From Sepioteuthis lessoniana (Eukaryota; Mollusca; Cephalopoda; Myopsida; Loliginidae): 64,000 nt of DNA. The notes below the pieces were generated by a model that was not told the origin of the DNA, searched no databases, and worked only from the letters and a program-made list of their open reading frames with translations. Location of the stretch: the NCBI GenBank assembly GCA_963585895.1, contig OY757904.1:61654702-61718701 (forward strand). Reading direction: 5' to 3'. The first letter of the stretch is position 1. Every line of letters starts with the position of its first letter. The position numbers were made by a program, and so were the translations under genes. Positions 54,651 through 64,000 of the stretch are shown here, in pieces.

Positions 54651-55205
54651 AAATGTTTCGAGATACCACCGAATTCTTTGGAGATTTTTGAAGGCCATGA
54701 TAGATTCATTGGCATTTCTTTGCACTGGGTGTACGCAACAAAAACTTTTTTTTTCAGAAGTAAACTTGAAGCAATGGAGAAGCAGGGAATCTTGTTTTAT
54801 TTCATCAGCTCAAGACCTTCACTATCTTTAATTTCCTGTATATCAGCAAGAGAAAATCTCAATCTTGTCGAATGCAACAGGTTTGCATACCCTAGGAGAA
54901 ATATCTATCCATCTATCTATCAAACTTAATCTCTACACTTCAATTGAGAACTTCCCTCAAGTAGTCGGAAAAATCTGGCGAGAACATTTGGTCTTAGAAT
55001 ATTCTGTCTCTAGACTTATATAACTTTTGCTAACAATAATTCTGTATTGGTCCCATTATTTTTACAGACAATATTTCCATGATTTTTTGGATTAAATCTT
55101 CCATGGCAGAACTTTTATATAACACCTCTACGGAATGGACACTTAATGTAATTGTAATAAATGTGAACAAAGGTAATTATACAAAATGCATTAGTTTGTC
55201 TACTC
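54651..55205. other. no gene recognised
   Basis: A 105-residue plus-strand frame (54612-54929) shows no family features I can name. Composition is not repeat-like, but there is no second support for coding. Confidence 0.35.
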
Positions 55206-55209
55206 TGGT

Positions 55210-55715
55210 ATGAGTTTGCCTAGTCGGTTGAGGTTTTAGAATACACCGACTGTTTCTTTGCAGTCTAACCCCACAACGAGTGTCCTGTATATGGCACTAA
55301 ACATGCTGAGGTTCAAGTAGTGCTGGAGATTTTAGGAATGCGGAGTACCCCTTCATTGCCATCGCTCCCAGGTCCACTCTGGTCAGTAGTTGAAGCACCT
55401 GATAGGTTAAAATAGAATTAAACTATGTACTTATGCTTAAGTGAATTGTTTGAGATAGGACTGTTTTTCCCATTGAAACTGTATACTTATGCTAAAATAA
55501 ATTGCTTGAAATCGAATTATCTCTGTCATTGCAACTGTGTACTTATGCTAAACTGAATGTTTGAAATACAACCGTTTTTTGACATTTAGCTGCGTGTAAA
55601 CAAAAAAAAACTATACTTATACTAAACTGAATTGTTTGAATGCCAATATGTATAAAAAAAAGGATGTAACATTAATAACCTACAATGGTTGATGTGTTAT
55701 AAAGCCAAACCTAAT
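55210..55715 (+). repeat. Rep-D copy, complete
   Basis: 'ttttagaatacaccgactgt', 'gagtaccccttcattgccat', four to five subrepeats, tail 'taataacctacaatggttga' 'tgtgttataaagcc'. Confidence 0.8.
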
Positions 55716-55999
55716 CTGGTATAAGCAAGTTCAAATTGCCTGGAACGTCTTTCTATTGACAATGGAATGAACAAATAAACATACAAATATGAATAGGAAA
55801 CCGATATTTTCTTAGCACTGAAAGCATGCTTCGCGAGTTCATAATGTGTGTTCAATCCTCATTTGATGTCACTATATTTTTCTTTTGTTTTATAATGTCA
55901 CATAGAGAATCTATTTTCGCTTGCTAATATTTTCTAGATATTAATAAGAAATCATAGTTGGAGGTCGAGGTGCGAAACAAAAGTTAGCAAAATCCATTA

Positions 56000-56275
56000 G
56001 TAGACCCTTAAAACCAAGGGGTGTAATGACTTAAGTGGTATAATAGGAAAAGTTTTGAAATGGCTAAACTATTGCCCTGCTGTCTTGTAGTAATCGAGAT
56101 AGAACTTCTGTCTCGCTATTGTGTTCACTTTTGGACTAATACTCTTGAGAAAGATATGAACCCCATCAAATATGACTCAAATTGTATCCCTGTTGTTTTC
56201 CTACTAAGATGGCTTTGTTATTAGATAATCCTCGAAGTTTGATACTCTATTAAATAAAGGAACCATACCTTACAA
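56000..56275 (+). repeat. SINE-C copy, diverged
   Basis: 'aagtggtataataggaaaag', 'gagaaagatatgaacccca', tail 'ttagataatcctcgaagttt', 'aaataaaggaaccatacc'. Confidence 0.65.
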
Positions 56276-56664
56276 CTAAATTAAGATTTCAGTTCGTTCT
56301 GGGTAATCTGTAATAGTGATTTTAGTAGTATATCTTTCTATGTAAGTTTTATAATGAAGGATGAGTGCTCAATAAAAGGAAAGAATGGTGAAAAGGTTTT
56401 TCAGTCTTAAAATATTACACAAAAAAAGAATTATGGGAAACGTAATAGTCTATTTTTTCGAAACACAAATCAAAGTTTTAACTCAGTGTATTCATTTTTT
56501 TTCTTTTCTTTCAATTCTTGGGGTTTATTATATGTAGACCCTTTTAACAAACCTTTTGTCAGGTTTTATTTCAATTTTTAAAACTATTTTTTATTATTTA
56601 TTCAAATTTTTTAAACTTTAATTTTTACCAACAATTTTAAAATTTCTCATTTATATATTTATAT

Positions 56665-56667
<3 letters not shown>
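56276..56667. other. no gene seen
   Basis: AT-rich. Confidence 0.5.
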
Positions 56668-57117
<450 letters not shown>

Positions 57118-57339
57118 CTTTTTCCTGTCCCTATTAAATAGCTACTACAGTATAAATCCTATTCTGCATATATATGTGATTATACCCAATATAGCTAGAT
57201 CATATGATGAGAAAACTGACGGTAGGCGCCGGCAGAAAATACCAAGTAAGCATCAGATGCATTGGTGCTGTTAACATCTGTATAGATTTTCTAATATTCG
57301 TTGGATTTTGAAGATGAAGGCGTAATTCATAATTCGTTT

Positions 57340-57570
57340 AAAATAATATATGATGAAAATATTTGTACTTTATTCCTTGCAAGTTTTCCTCCTCTGATTT
57401 AACACGGTTTTTCTAAGTATTCTAACAGTACTCTGATCTGAATAGCCTCTATTCTTCCTCTGGTCTCGAGCTCTACAGACAATATTTATGCCTTCGGGGA
57501 CCGTTCCAAGGACTCTAACTGCAATAGGTACCACGGTCACCTTCTTGTTCCAAGGTTTTTTTTAGATCTC
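57340..57570 (-). pseudogene. LINE-2-related 3' fragment, diverged
   Basis: Minus strand gives NKKVTVVPIAVRVLGTVPEG and STVRILRKTVLNQRRK-like sequence, matching the C-terminal VPIVIGALGTVTKG / LLRTARILRRVLE block of LINE-2 with changes. It may be a separate subfamily. Confidence 0.65.
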
Positions 57571-57689
57571 TTTAAAGATCTAGATATTTGACTATTCTTT
57601 CGTTTTCTTTTCTTTTCACTCTCTAGTTCGCTAGAAAATGAAAATCCTGTCGATGAAAAATGTTTCTTGTTAATCAACACTACATCTGA

Positions 57690-57935
57690 TATTGATGTAA
57701 TGGGTAGAGTGTTTACGAATGACCCAGCAGACCAGGATTCAATCACAGGTCGAGTCATACCAGACTCTAAAAATCGAACTTGATATCTCTTTGTATAACG
57801 CTCCGCATTATAAGGTACGTATCAAGGGTAAAATAGAGAAATCCAGAGACAGGAGTAGCGTCATCCCCTACATCTTGATCTAATAGCTATTGAAAAGGTT
57901 ACCTTTGGGTTGCCCTCAAAAACTTTTACTTAATT
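57690..57935 (+). repeat. SINE-A copy
   Basis: 'gtaatgggtagagtgtttac' (box A side), 'ccaggattcaatcacaggtc' (T-arm), 'aaggtacgtatcaagggtaa', 'acctttgggttgccctcaa'. Confidence 0.8.
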
Positions 57936-58149
57936 TTATTCCATATGATTTTATGCGTCTAATTTTCTCGGAGAGGTTCTGGTTTGTTCATGTACCATCA
58001 GTTTGAATAGCCCACTTTTAATCTCTTACTCAGTTCTTTGTAGATCAACTCTCCTAACCAGTCATACCTACAGTTTGCTGTATTCACTTATTACATGAAA
58101 ACGTTTTCATTACTAACCTATATTTTCTATCCTTCATTGTATTATTATT

Positions 58150-58690
58150 ATTACCTCTGGAGAGTTTTTCACATCAGCGTTTGCAAATCTCCTTAAGTCT
58201 CCAGGACTTTTCTCAGTATTCTGACTGCTCTCAGTAATGCAGTAGTTTGTATGGTATATAATCCTTTTATTTCTAAGTCATTCAGTCTCTGTACCAATCC
58301 TTTGGGGACTGTAATAAGACGACCAATTACAATTGGTATAAATGCCACTCTCATTTTACACACTTTTTCAATTTCATAGCAAGGTCGAGATATTTATCCT
58401 TCTTTTTACTTTTTTTTCAATTTTACTCTGTGGTTAGCCGGGACAGCAAAACCAACAATTCGGCCAGTTCCCTTTATTTTTTCATTATTATTACTCGGTC
58501 TAGTCGTCTAACTGAGATTAGGTGATCCATTTGTTTCTGAAAATCCTAGAGGGGTTTTTGTGTCTCATTCACCAGGAAAGGTGTTGGGTTGTGCATATAC
58601 CATTTGTTCGTATGATCAAATTTAATTTTCTTGCACAATTCCCAGTGGATCCCTTTGCCCACCCAGTTGTGTCTAGTTTATTATCATCAA
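58150..58690 (-). pseudogene. LINE-2 3' end fragment
   Basis: Minus strand shows the zinc-finger-distal C-terminal region (TRLGGQRDPLGIVQEN-like), LLVLLSRLTT, KVWKVNESGIYTNCNWSSYYS-type degenerate sequence and the 3' block 'aacgctgatgtgaaaaac' as read on the minus strand. It parallels 53090-53735 almost end to end. Confidence 0.82.
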
Positions 58691-58704
58691 TAGTAGTAGT
58701 AGTA

Positions 58705-58950
58705 TTTCTGGGGAGTTCCCGTGGTATAATAGCTAAAGTGAATGACTGCGCTCTCGAAATAGACGAGTCGAACTCCAGTCGCGCTATTACCTTCACTTCC
58801 CGTTTAATGCCATCGAGAAAGGCATGAACCCCTTTATCCCACAAAATCTATGGGTTAAAGAGTACCACTACTGCCTTTCTACAATGATAACTTTGGTATT
58901 AAATAACTCAAGAAGGTTGGCATGTCATTAAACAGAGAGGCATTATTAGA
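58705..58950 (+). repeat. SINE-C copy, best head
   Basis: Box A TGGTATAATAG, box B around GAGTCGAACTCC, body 'gagaaaggcatgaacccctt', tail 'ggtattaaataactcaagaa' 'ggttggcatgtcattaaac'. Confidence 0.88.
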
Positions 58951-59029
58951 TTGTAAGTTTTTTTTTCCACCTGCGTTAGCACGTGGTCTTTCACTGGAGT
59001 CTTATTGGCAGTAAGTCTCCGGAATTCTT

Positions 59030-59598
59030 AGGAGGTGCCCGTGGTGTAATGGTTATCGTCGTAGGAAATGAACACGGCGATATGAGTTCAAATCCTGGCC
59101 GAGACTGATTGCATTTTCACATAGCACTAATACCCTTGGGAAAGGTATTCAACACAATTCATTTTCATACTATCAAAAGTTTCCAAGTTTTGCAACGTAA
59201 TCTTAATAATTCAATTTTTTGTACATATATAAAGGGTTTCAAATTTTACTATTCAACACCTATAATTCTATTCAACAATACTCATTCGTTTGCACACAGT
59301 TAATAGTTCCATGTATTTGGTGTAATGATTATCGTCGTTGGAAATGGACACGGCGACACGGGTTCAAATCCTAAACGAGACTGATTGCATTTCACATAGT
59401 ACTAATACCCTTGGGAAAGGTATGAATCCAACTATTCTCCCTCCAGCTATGGGTAAATAGTAGGGCAAACTAGGTTCTTCAGCCTTGGTGAGGCAACTAG
59501 TCTAGGAGAAGGAAAACTCTGAATTGAAACCTGTTAAACTCCGCTTAAAATTGACCTTGTGTCATATCCTGCCCGAGCGGAGGGGTTGGGTAAATATG
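59030..59598 (+). repeat. SINE-B composite 1, 17-bp TSD
   Basis: A SINE-B head (GGTGCCCGTGGTGTAATGGT to about 59147), then about 150 bp of Rep-D/E-like body (59148-59310), then a second SINE-B starting TTGGTGTAATGATTATCGTC and running to its tail CCTGCCCGAGCGGAGGGG. The unit is flanked by AAGTCTCCGGAATTCTT (59013-59029) and AAGTCTCCAGAATTCTT (59599-59615). Thus the composite moved as one. Confidence 0.85.
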
Positions 59599-59753
59599 AA
59601 GTCTCCAGAATTCTTTTGAGTATTTTAACTGATCTTAAAAATACTGTAGTTCGTATGATCTCGATCACTCCGCTGTTTTCAAGTTCGTCCAATCTTTCTT
59701 CCAAGCATTTGGTGAGAGTTTATATCCTAACTCGCCATTCTTTTGCGTATTAT

Positions 59754-60194
59754 TATATTTACCCAAACCCTCCGCTCGGGCAGGATATGACACAAGGACA
59801 ATTTTTTAAGCGGAGTTTAACAGGCTTGAATTCAGAGTTTTCCTTTTCCTAGACTAGTTGCCTCGCCAAGGCTGAAGAAATCTGTCTGCCCTACTATTTA
59901 CCCATAGCTGGAGGGAGAATAGTTGGATTCATACCTTTCCCAAGGGTATTAGTACTATGTGAAATGCAATCAGTCTCGTTTAGGATTTGAACCCGTGTCG
60001 CCGTGTCCATTTCCAACGACGATAATCATTACACCAAATACATGGAACTATTAACTCCATAGCTGGAGGGAGAATAATTGGATTCATACCTTTCCCAAGG
60101 GTATTAGTGCTATGTGAAATGCATTCAGTCCATGATTTGAACTCGTGTCGCCGTGTCCCATTCCTGCGACGATAACCATTACACCACGGGCACC
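59754..60194 (-). repeat. SINE-B composite 2, perfect 15-bp TSD
   Basis: Read on the minus strand: full SINE-B head and body to 'cctccagctatgg', a short linker AGTTAATAGTTCCATGTATT, then a second SINE-B to its tail. TCTTTTGCGTATTAT flanks it at 59739-59753 and 60195-60209. The linker junction is identical to one in composite 1 (about 59298-59317). Confidence 0.9.
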
Positions 60195-60300
60195 TCTTTT
60201 GCGTATTATGAATTTTTGCTGTAATATAATTGCTCCTTATCGCATTATTAGATTCGGTTTCTATCTTTAATTTCCCTTTATAAGCCATTTTCACGTTTTT

Positions 60301-60802
60301 TTGTTAGCAATATTGCCAGTTTGTTGCTTGAAGTATCCATACAGTTGTTTTTTTTTTTCCCATTTCTGTTTTTCATTTTTTTTTTCTGTTTTTGTTGTCA
60401 TCATTGTTACTGGCAGTTGTAATTCCCCAAAACACAAACACACGTATATGTGCATTTTTGTTTGAGTGTGTCTGCAATGCTACCTCATATGTGAGAACGG
60501 TCATGAAAACATGTCACTTAATCAAAAACCTAGATTCCATAGTTTCTTGCCTGCTGTTTGACGACTGACTCATAGTTGTCATTGACCTTACAGAGTAGTC
60601 TCAAAATTCGAATTATGTTTGTGGTATTTCGATTATCCAAATTTCGGATAACAGAACACACACACACACTCAACAAACCTCATGGCGATATACGCGTTTG
60701 CAAATCTTTTATTCAGTTTTATTTTGTTTTATTGCAGAGAGTCATTTAAGCGACTGTAATAAGCAAAAATTCGTTACTTTTATGTTGAGGTGTTTAGTCA
60801 TA
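60301..60802. other. no gene seen
   Basis: T-rich runs and a short (AC)n at about 60656-60670. Nothing else. Confidence 0.5.
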
Positions 60803-61068
60803 AGAGTAAAGTTGGCGACCTTAGTCGAGGGTGACCCGAAGACTCCCTTTTCGATAGCTGCAGCACCGAAGTGTAGGGGAGTGGGCTACTCCATTCACTG
60901 GATTGCTCCAATTTACCCTTGATCCTTACCTTAAAAATCTGAGTGTTAATCAAAGCTGCGTCAAGTACCATTTTTTGAGTCTTTGATATAACTCGACTCG
61001 GAACTGAACCCCGGTCTCTCGGATCATTGGCGATCACTCAACTCCTTAGGTCAATTGCCCGGTTATGA
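60803..61068 (-). repeat. SINE-A copy, complete
   Basis: 'gttggcgaccttagtcgagg', 'gcaccgaagtgtaggggagt', T-arm complement 'gaactgaaccccggtc', 'aggtcaattgcccggtt'. Confidence 0.87.
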
Positions 61069-61335
61069 TAATGATCGTAATGATAATCTTTTATTGGAGA
61101 AACGTTGCAGATATGACATGTAAATTAATATCCTTTTGACGTTTTTGTCCTCACTCAGCATAACCGCTTTGAAGTTGGTCCGAATTTTAGGTCAATTTAG
61201 AATTTAGAATTATATGTACAAAAAAACAAACAAAACCGAAAGAAATGTGTACAGTTGCCGTCACACAGACATGTATGTATAATTTTTGAAAATATAAACA
61301 TAAATTAACGCACAAGGATTGTTAGTAGGCACTTT

Positions 61336-61535
61336 ATAGAGAAAAATACAAGGTAATCCAAGAAGAAGAGTTCAATGAAAAAGAAAGTCGACGCTATAAC
61401 GTTTCCGTTCTAATGAACTATTTTCAAGACTAGATAGGACGATATCTAGTGATATTAGAACTGAAACGTCATATAGTTGATTTTCTTTCTCATTAAACAC
61501 TTCTTAGATTACCTTGTTTATCAATTTTTCTCTAT
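61336..61535. mobile_element. 200-bp fold-back element
   Basis: The left arm 61336-61413 and right arm 61455-61535 are inverted copies (about 78-81 bp, with small indels), sharing ACAAGGTAATC, AATGA-AAAGAAA and ACGTTTC-GTTCTAA. The 41-bp loop holds a second perfect hairpin, ACTAGATA (61429-61436) / TATCTAGT (61443-61450). No coding capacity, no obvious TSD. Confidence 0.8.
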
Positions 61536-61815
61536 GTCTTATTCACTTTCATTATTTACTTCCATGCACTTCATCTATAAAGAATGATACATATTTTTTT
61601 GTTTCTAAATGCCTTAAATATTCTGAATTTTACGCAACTGTTTAAGACCAAGACTACTTTACTGTTTGTCACACAAGAAAGTGTGATAAAGATAATCAGA
61701 AAATTTTGATGTCTGAGGATATCAAGATTCCATTAATTACAGTTCCGTGAATTTTCCTTTGATTCCAAATGACAGTTTCTGCGGCACAATTATCTAAATT
61801 CTCATGTTAGTGGAG
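61536..61815. other. no gene seen
   Basis: AT-rich. Confidence 0.5.
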
Positions 61816-61826
61816 CTTAGAATATG

Positions 61827-62114
61827 TATATTTACCAACCCCTCCGCTCGGGCTGGATATGACACAAGGTCAATTTTTTAAGCGGAGTTTAACAGGTTTG
61901 AATTCAGAGTTGTCCTTCTCCTAGACTAGTTGCCTCACCAAGGCTGAAGAACCTAGTCTGTCCTACTATTTACCCATAGCTGGAGGGAGAATAATTGGAT
62001 TTATACCTTTCCCAAAGGTATTAGTGCTATGTGAAATGCAATTAGCTTGGTCCAGGATTTGAACTCGTGTCGCCGTGTCCATTTCCTACGACGATAACCA
62101 TTACACCATGGGCA
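61827..62114 (-). repeat. SINE-B copy, complete, 11-bp TSD
   Basis: Tail CCCCTCCGCTCGGGCTGGAT, body, box B complement 'ggatttgaactcgtgtcg', box A complement 'ataaccattacaccatggg'. CTTAGAATATG at 61816-61826 and 62115-62125. Confidence 0.9.
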
Positions 62115-62125
62115 CTTAGAATATG

Positions 62126-62745
62126 ATGACTGCAATCTTTGCAGAAGGCTAAGACCACACTGCTCCTTAAAAGGAGCGCCTTGGATATGATACTGAACAG
62201 CATCCCAGCCCAGTGAGCTGGGGCTGTAGAATACACAGAATCCATCAATGCTGATACCCAATGAGTATCTAGTATATAACATTAAACAACTTGATGGCGA
62301 GGCTCCAGCCTTAGAGATTGGAGGGAATGCAGAAATCCGTTCATCGCCATCGCTCACAAGTCCACTCCGTCTCGGAGTGGCAGCCCCTAATAGAGTCCTA
62401 TCTATGGGCCAAATAGAACTGCTTGACTATTTAAACTGACCGCAAAACAATTTAACTGTGTCCAAAAAAGACCATTATGAAGTAGAAATAATTACTTGAA
62501 GTCTTATAACCATATAATCATTAGTATGAGTATTCAGAATACTTGAAAACACACAACCATATGCAAATTATTTGTATTAGATAAGAATAATTGATATCAT
62601 ACTACTGTGTACAAGAACTCATCAGAAACTGTCAAAAAATTGTAATAATAAATATACAATGGACGCAATCCCTTAACTTTTGGCCATAAAATAACCTTAG
62701 ATTGGTTGACATGACGTTAAGATAAATAAATAAATAAATCAACAG
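62126..62745 (+). repeat. Rep-D copy with doubled head
   Basis: A partial head 62128-62200 ('gcaatctttgcagaaggcta') is followed by a second head from 62205 ('ctgtagaatacacagaatcc', 'ccactccgtctcggagtggc'), subrepeats, and a diverged tail 'aataaccttagattggttga' then (AAAT)n. Confidence 0.75.
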
Positions 62746-63162
62746 TAATCTAACAAGCTGATATGACCGTAGGCTGAAGATGTTTTTTATTGAAGCATCG
62801 TAAGAATACGTTAACAATTTTTGAAACGAAACTATAGAAAACAAAAAATAAAACAAAACTATTCCCAGAAGTATTAATGAAGCTTACTTTTTTGATATTA
62901 AAGATATGGGCAAATGAACAGTTTTTGTCTGCAAAGAACTTAGCAGATTAGTTCTATTATTTTATCATCTTGTGCTCCCATAATATTAAATTGATCACTC
63001 TTCAAGATGTCTACTACTGTCTCAAAACGTTTTCTCAGATAGTCAGATTAAAGATTTAAAAGAGAAAGTTTATACACCACCATGGATGGTGGTATTGAGG
63101 TTTGTGCATCTAACTTTGGTAATGTGGTAAGATGGGAATGATAGTATGAAGAATTAGCAACA
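62746..63162. other. no gene seen
   Basis: AT-rich, nothing recognised. Confidence 0.5.
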
Positions 63163-63171
63163 CACACACAC

Positions 63172-63214
<43 letters not shown>
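63163..63214. repeat. (CA)n-(TA)n microsatellite
   Basis: Short CA then TA array. Confidence 0.93.
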
Positions 63215-63216
<2 letters not shown>

Positions 63217-63604
63217 GCGGTGTATGTATGCGTGTGTATCAAAAATTTTGTTTTGAAGCCTGAACAAGTTATATAACGGAAATCAAAGCAAAAGGTAATT
63301 TTCCAAATAGATATTATTAGCTAACACACAGCAAAACCACAAAATCACAGTTTGAGCAGGAGTCTTTGTCCGTGATTTTTTCACTCGGTCAGACACCAGA
63401 CTTTAACCACATAATAAGTATATGAGTACATATTGAAGCCAAATTGTTTGAGATAAAAATTTGGAATACTGACGAGCTGTGAGATTCAGCCAGAGATCAA
63501 TGGAACAAAGGTGATCTAATACACCGTAATCAGCTAGTTGACAAGTCATTGAAAAGAAGAAATAGAAAAGCTACTAAATTGCATTCTGCACACAAATACT
63601 GAAT

Positions 63605-63615
63605 AATATGCACAT

Positions 63616-63660
<45 letters not shown>
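63605..63660. repeat. (CA)n-(TA)n microsatellite
   Basis: CA then TA array abutting the MITE at 63661. Confidence 0.93.
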
Positions 63661-63664
<4 letters not shown>

Positions 63665-63870
63665 AGAGCCTCTCAAAAAGTTATTAGTCTCACTCAGAAA
63701 GAAGAGTCATAGGTAAATATTTTCCTGTGACAATACACTACCGCCACTTTTAAAACTAAATAATATTTTCCTTTTTTTTTAAGAAATAGTTGTTGGTTGC
63801 CACAATAAGAAATATTCAGCTATGTTCCTCCTTCTGAGTGAGGCTTAGAAGTTTTTGAACGGACCTCGTA
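63661..63870. mobile_element. 210-bp mariner-type MITE
   Basis: Left end TGTCAGAGCCTCTCAAAAAG and, on the complementary strand, right end GAGGTCCGTTCAAAAACTTC. About 60 bp of inverted repeat follows, sharing CTCACTCAGAA and AATATTT. The CGAGGTCYGTTCAAAAAGT-type end is common in mariner elements. TA borders both ends, although the left TA is also part of a (TA)n array. Confidence 0.75.
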
Positions 63871-63885
63871 TAATTTGTATGCATT

Positions 63886-63887
63886 TA

Positions 63888-63922
<35 letters not shown>

Positions 63923-63965
63923 TTGTGTGTGCGTCTGTGTGTGTTCGTGTGTGTTTGTGAGTGTG
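63886..63965. repeat. (GT)n imperfect microsatellite
   Basis: GT repeats with GCGC and TTC interruptions. Confidence 0.93.
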
Positions 63966-64000
63966 ACCATTATAGAAGAAAAAAAATGTACTGGTACATC

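Larger units (their letters stand above)
58960..60300 (-). pseudogene. LINE-2 fragment split by two SINE-B composites
   Basis: Minus-strand LINE-2 pieces at 60210-60300 (MAYKGKLKIETESNNAIRSN, YITAKIHNT), 59616-59738 (LKTAEVIEIIRTTVFLRS-like, VKILKRILE) and 58960-59012 (the 3' block 'aagaccacgtgctaacgc' as read on minus). A deletion removed coding sequence between the first two pieces before or during the insertions. Removing both SINE composites joins the pieces. Confidence 0.8.

Noticed and set aside
54612-54929. 105-residue plus frame
   Set aside because: No family features; partly overlaps Rep-E; kept only as unassigned sequence.

Overview
This is a stretch of AT-rich invertebrate nuclear genome made almost entirely of decayed repeats. 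The evidence is long (TA)n, (GT)n and (TTTC)n arrays, several tRNA-derived SINE families, LINE, Penelope-like, mariner and LTR remnants, no operons or ribosome binding sites, and no intact long reading frame. I cannot name the species. A 200-N assembly gap lies at 17706-17905. I found no intact host protein gene, rRNA gene or functional tRNA gene. The only candidate for host-derived coding sequence is an unrecognised frameshifted frame near 37.8-38.1 kb.

Family names used here are local labels. SINE-A resembles tRNA-Gly(GCC), SINE-B resembles tRNA-Gln, and SINE-C is a third tRNA-like family. Rep-D has a conserved head of about 200 bp, variable internal subrepeats and a conserved 3' tail; Rep-E is a diverged relative. 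LINE-1 and LINE-2 are two unrelated non-LTR reverse-transcriptase families. LTR-1 and LTR-2 are two solo-LTR families.

Layout. 0-2 kb: a Rep-D copy, then a Penelope-like 3' end (GIY-YIG domain) between inverted arms that each carry a hammerhead-like core. 2-15 kb: Rep-D/E copies, SINEs, LTR-2, a LINE-1 tail and a TTTC-rich block. 15.5-17.7 kb: SINE-A, then a mariner element cut off by a LINE-1 copy that runs into the gap. 18-24 kb: two solo LTR-1 copies with 4-bp target duplications, one inside a LINE-2 copy, then a 49-bp minisatellite. 24-31 kb: microsatellites, Rep-D/E and SINEs. 31-33 kb: a reverse-strand Jockey-like LINE (endonuclease plus CCHC ORF1). 33-50 kb: Rep-D/E, LTR-2, an LTR-1 relative, SINEs and a deleted mariner. 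50-64 kb: nested SINEs, an 80-bp palindromic MITE, LINE-2 tails, two composite SINE insertions in one LINE-2 copy, a fold-back element and a second MITE.

Nothing here works as a gene system. The biology is the history of transposition, and several nesting events can be read to the base from target-site duplications. The most interesting signal is a 3' tail with stem-loop potential shared by SINE-C, Rep-D and Rep-E, whose stem covaries between families. It suggests that one unseen LINE mobilised all three.
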